A DNA stretch of 64,000 nt from Bacteroidaceae bacterium (GTDB lineage Bacteria > Bacteroidota > Bacteroidia > Bacteroidales > Barnesiellaceae_A): contig JAFZFQ010000021.1 in NCBI GenBank assembly GCA_017555825.1, forward strand, positions 1 through 64,000, read 5' to 3'. Below, one piece after another: positions 61,422-64,000 of this stretch. How positions within the stretch are numbered: position 1 is the first letter of the stretch; every line of letters begins with the position of its first letter. The notes under the pieces are model-generated. The model saw nothing but the letters and a program-made list of their open reading frames with translations. It did not search any database and was not told where the DNA came from. The position numbers and the translations under genes were made by a program.

Positions 61422-62489
61422 ATGAGTGAAGATATATATACCGGCGAAGATACCATTTTTACCGACGATAACGAAAGAGAACTGTATGAACACTTTCGCT
61501 TTGTAGCCGACAAGGGACAAGCTCTGTTGCGAGTAGATAAATTTCTTGTCGTACGCATGGAGAACGCCTCGCGCAACCGCATACAACAAGCTGCCGAGGC
61601 GGGCTGTATACTTGTAAACGGCAAGCCTGTCAAGTCCAACTACCGCGTAAAGCCTCTTGATGTAGTATCGATCGTGATGGATAGACCTCGCTATGAGTGC
61701 GAAATCATCGCGCAAGATATACCCCTCAACATCGTATATGAAGATAGCGACGTATTGGTAGTAAACAAGCCGGCCGGACTTGTGGTGCACCCTGGTCACG
61801 GCAACTATAGTGGCACGCTGGTCAACGCCTTGGCCTGGCACTTTCGCGACAATCCGGAGTACGATGTGAGCGACCCGCGATTGGGTCTTGTACACCGCAT
61901 CGACAAGGATACATCGGGCCTACTTGTAATAGCCAAAACACCCGATGCTAAGACACACCTGGGTATACAATTCTTCAACAAGACCACCAAGCGCAAGTAC
62001 GTAGCCCTCGTATGGGGTGCTATGGAAAACGACGAGGGTCGCATTGAAGGTCACATAGGTCGTAGCACAAAAGACCGCTTGCAAATGACAGTATACCCCA
62101 ACGGCGAGTGTGGCAAGAGTGCTGTTACGCACTATCGCACTATCGAACGCTTGGGATATGTATCGCTGGTAGAGTGTGTATTGGAGACCGGTCGCACACA
62201 CCAAATCAGGGTTCACATGAAGCATATCGGTCACACCTTGTTCAACGACGAACGTTATGGTGGCGACCAAATATTGCGAGGAACGACCTTTGCCAAGTAC
62301 CGCCAATTTGTACAAAATTGCTTTGATATATGCCCCCGACAAGCACTCCATGCCAAGACATTGGGTTTTGTACATCCCCGCACCGGTGAAGAGATGTTTT
62401 TTGACACCGAGGTACCTGCCGACATGACCAACCTCGTAGAGCGCTGGCGACAATACATCTCGTCGCGCGACATAAACGAGGAGGAATAA
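61422..62489 (+). CDS. rluD: 23S rRNA/tRNA pseudouridine synthase, RluD type
   Basis: A 355-residue enzyme with an N-terminal S4 RNA-binding domain (about 30-90; LRVDKFLVVRMENASRNRIQ) and a RsuA/RluD catalytic domain. The catalytic aspartate is Asp161 in HRIDKDTSGLLVIAKT, and ETGRTHQIRVHMKHIGHT is conserved. It forms pseudouridines in large-subunit rRNA, as far as family assignment goes. An acidic N-terminal extension (about 1-28) is longer than in E. coli RluD. It follows the PASTA gene. Confidence 0.93.
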   Translation: MSEDIYTGEDTIFTDDNERELYEHFRFVADKGQALLRVDKFLVVRMENASRNRIQQAAEAGCILVNGKPVKSNYRVKPLDVVSIVMDRPRYECEIIAQDIPLNIVYEDSDVLVVNKPAGLVVHPGHGNYSGTLVNALAWHFRDNPEYDVSDPRLGLVHRIDKDTSGLLVIAKTPDAKTHLGIQFFNKTTKRKYVALVWGAMENDEGRIEGHIGRSTKDRLQMTVYPNGECGKSAVTHYRTIERLGYVSLVECVLETGRTHQIRVHMKHIGHTLFNDERYGGDQILRGTTFAKYRQFVQNCFDICPRQALHAKTLGFVHPRTGEEMFFDTEVPADMTNLVERWRQYISSRDINEEE

Positions 62490-62531
62490 AACAAAAAGCG
62501 AACTATTGAAAAAAACTAATGCCTTCAAGAT

Positions 62532-63692
62532 ATGACACAAACAGCACATTTTGACGAAATTCGCCCATTCAACGACAACGAATATAGTGAGAAGATAGCC
62601 TCTTTGATACAAGAACCAGCCTTCAAGCAGGTTATAGCTACCGTAATGCCCGAGGTTGATTTTGAACTCTTCTGCAAAAAGCTACTCAGCATCAACACAA
62701 TAGAGGAGTTTCAAAAACAGGTTATCGTTCCGTTCTTATACAAATTGATAGAGCATACCTCCGACGGATTGAGTAACAATGGCATAGAAAGCCTCACACA
62801 CGACAAGAACTATCTGTTCATGTCGAACCACCGTGACATCGTATTGGATGCAGCCTTCTTGTGCGTAGCATTGTTGCAAAATGGCTATGACACATGCGAA
62901 ATTGCCATTGGTAGCAACCTGCTCATTTATCAATGGATTGAAGACCTTGTGCGCATCAACAAGAGCTTTATCGTAAAGCGTGGTGTGGGTGTGCGACAAG
63001 CATTGGAGGCTGCCATACAACTCTCGGCCTACATACACTATGCTATCAATCAAAAGCACCAATCGGCGTGGATAGCTCAACGCGAAGGACGCGCCAAAGA
63101 CTCTAACGACCGCACACAAGAGGCCCTTATCAAGATGCTCACTCTGGGCAAGAAAGGTAATATACTCGACAACATTCGCGAGTTGAACATTGCCCCCATC
63201 GCTATTTCATACGAGTATGACCCTTGCGACAGCCTCAAAGCACTGGAATTCTTGCAAAAGAGCAAAAATCCCGATTTCAAAAAGAGTCAACGCGACGACC
63301 TCGTAAATATGCAGACCGGTATAATGGGTTATAAAGGCCTTATACATTATAGTTTCACTCCCTGCATCAACGACGAGTTGGCTCACCTTGAGGGCGAAAG
63401 CGATAGAACAACAATATTGCAGGCTGCTTGCCAAGTAATAGACCGACACATCCACCTCAACTATCGCATATATCCAGGCAACTATGTTGCTTACGATATG
63501 TTGTATAAGTGCAACCGATTTGCCGAGCAATATACTGCCGAACAAAAGGAGAACTTCGAGAAGTACATACAAGGACAGATTGCAAAGATGGGAGAATTCT
63601 CTATTGAAGACTACCAATTTATGCACGAGAAGATGTTGCTCATGTACTCCAACCCGCTCAAAAACAAATTGGAAGCCGAAGGTAAGGCCTAA
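62532..63692 (+). CDS. PlsC-like acyltransferase
   Basis: A 386-residue protein with a glycerophosphate acyltransferase-like domain. The HX4D motif is NHRDIVLDAAFL (about residues 99-110) and the substrate-contact block WIAQREGRAKDSND (about 178-190, the EGxR motif) is clear. The N-terminal 90 and C-terminal 150 residues are unusual in length for PlsC and lack membrane segments; this long form is seen in Bacteroidota as a 1-acyl-glycerol-3-phosphate or ornithine-lipid-type acyltransferase. The exact acceptor cannot be told from the sequence. Confidence 0.82.
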   Translation: MTQTAHFDEIRPFNDNEYSEKIASLIQEPAFKQVIATVMPEVDFELFCKKLLSINTIEEFQKQVIVPFLYKLIEHTSDGLSNNGIESLTHDKNYLFMSNHRDIVLDAAFLCVALLQNGYDTCEIAIGSNLLIYQWIEDLVRINKSFIVKRGVGVRQALEAAIQLSAYIHYAINQKHQSAWIAQREGRAKDSNDRTQEALIKMLTLGKKGNILDNIRELNIAPIAISYEYDPCDSLKALEFLQKSKNPDFKKSQRDDLVNMQTGIMGYKGLIHYSFTPCINDELAHLEGESDRTTILQAACQVIDRHIHLNYRIYPGNYVAYDMLYKCNRFAEQYTAEQKENFEKYIQGQIAKMGEFSIEDYQFMHEKMLLMYSNPLKNKLEAEGKA

Positions 63693-63707
63693 TCGATACT
63701 ACCCTAT

Positions 63708-64000
63708 ATGCAATTACTCTTCCACCTCACCGGCATTACACTTTTACTACTGATTGCTATACTGTGCAATATTTATGTAGTGCATCGCATCGTCAAGCCT
63801 CGCTATGGCAAGCGCGGTGCTATTATCTACATGCTTGCGCACACTGTTGCAATTGTGATACTTGCTACGATAGGTTGCATAGCCTCGCTCGGTGGCATGG
63901 AAGATAGCATCCCTACCCTTGTGTGGGTAATGTATGGCTTCATGCTACTCTATATACCCAAGTTGTGCTATACAATCATATCGAGCCTCGACTACTTGAA
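63708..64000 (+). CDS. N-terminal part of a polytopic membrane protein, cut by window edge
   Basis: Open from the ATG at 63708 to the end of the window, giving 97 residues with no stop. There are three hydrophobic helices (about 3-22, 40-62 and 74-93) and a basic loop (VKPRYGKRGA). This arrangement at the start is seen in Bacteroidota membrane metallophosphoesterases, but the catalytic part would lie outside the window, so I leave the function open. It starts 15 bases after the acyltransferase stop. Confidence 0.65.
   Translation, partial: MQLLFHLTGITLLLLIAILCNIYVVHRIVKPRYGKRGAIIYMLAHTVAIVILATIGCIASLGGMEDSIPTLVWVMYGFMLLYIPKLCYTIISSLDYL

Noticed and set aside
1-64000. tRNA, rRNA, CRISPR arrays, insertion sequences or prophage genes
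   Set aside because: I looked for T-loop motifs, regular spacer-repeat arrays, transposases with terminal inverted repeats and phage structural genes and found none I could support.

Overview
The window looks like a chromosomal segment of an anaerobic Bacteroidota, most probably a gut-type member of the order Bacteroidales. Evidence: recurrent promoter elements of the Bacteroidota type (TAnnTTTG around -7, often with TTG/TTTG 19-20 nt upstream), a SusC/OMP-like TonB-family barrel, T9SS-like C-terminal tails on secreted proteins, TPR-TM-HTH regulators, an archaeal-type ProS, and a set of strictly anaerobic redox systems (Rnf, 2-oxoacid:ferredoxin oxidoreductase, ETF/acyl-CoA dehydrogenase, rubredoxin). 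I cannot name a genus. I see no rRNA, tRNA, CRISPR, insertion sequence or prophage; the content is chromosomal and mostly vertical in appearance.

Layout. 0-7.3 kb: a truncated lipoprotein, a TPR sensor-regulator, the umuDC SOS mutasome pair (minus), and a PhoB/PhoR-like two-component system. 7.4-9.8 kb: a long-chain acyl-CoA synthetase and xpt. 9.9-18.4 kb: a tightly packed run of putative porin, solute-binding-like protein, RseC-like protein and the six Rnf genes in the order rnfBCDGEA. 18.6-21.4 kb: a four-subunit 2-oxoacid:ferredoxin oxidoreductase (korDABC). 21.6-24.6 kb: two tandem NhaD-type Na+/H+ antiporters. Together these 15 kb make an energy block: ferredoxin is reduced by the oxidoreductase, reoxidised by Rnf with ion export, and the ion gradient is exchanged by NhaD.

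24.7-30.3 kb (minus): one apparent operon of ABC ATPase, ABC-type membrane protein, GntR/YtrA regulator, a repeat-rich membrane-anchored protein, and a TonB-family outer-membrane barrel. 30.5-36.3 kb (plus): a small acidic protein, an OmpA-like protein, an unrecognised 636-residue membrane protein with two CxxC pairs, SppA and LpxK. 36.4-41 kb: an XRE-type regulator divergent from etfB-etfA-acd. 41-49.8 kb (minus): proS, a MORN-like protein, two large T9SS-tailed secreted proteins, and a 54-residue rubredoxin. 49.9-54.8 kb (minus): two secreted endonuclease I proteins with T9SS-like tails. 54.8-59.6 kb (minus): a TolC-HlyD-permease-permease export operon with no ATPase. 59.7-64 kb: a coiled-coil membrane protein (minus), then a PASTA protein, RluD-type pseudouridine synthase, an acyltransferase and a truncated membrane protein (plus).

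No single locus is a clear new defence or mobile system. The points I consider most worth a second look are the 11-bp phased repeats in front of only one of two nhaD paralogs, the ABC-GntR-repeat protein-TonB barrel operon, the 636-residue CxxC protein with its small acidic neighbour, the porin and binding-protein genes fused to the head of the rnf run, and the block of four T9SS-like secreted proteins including two DNases.
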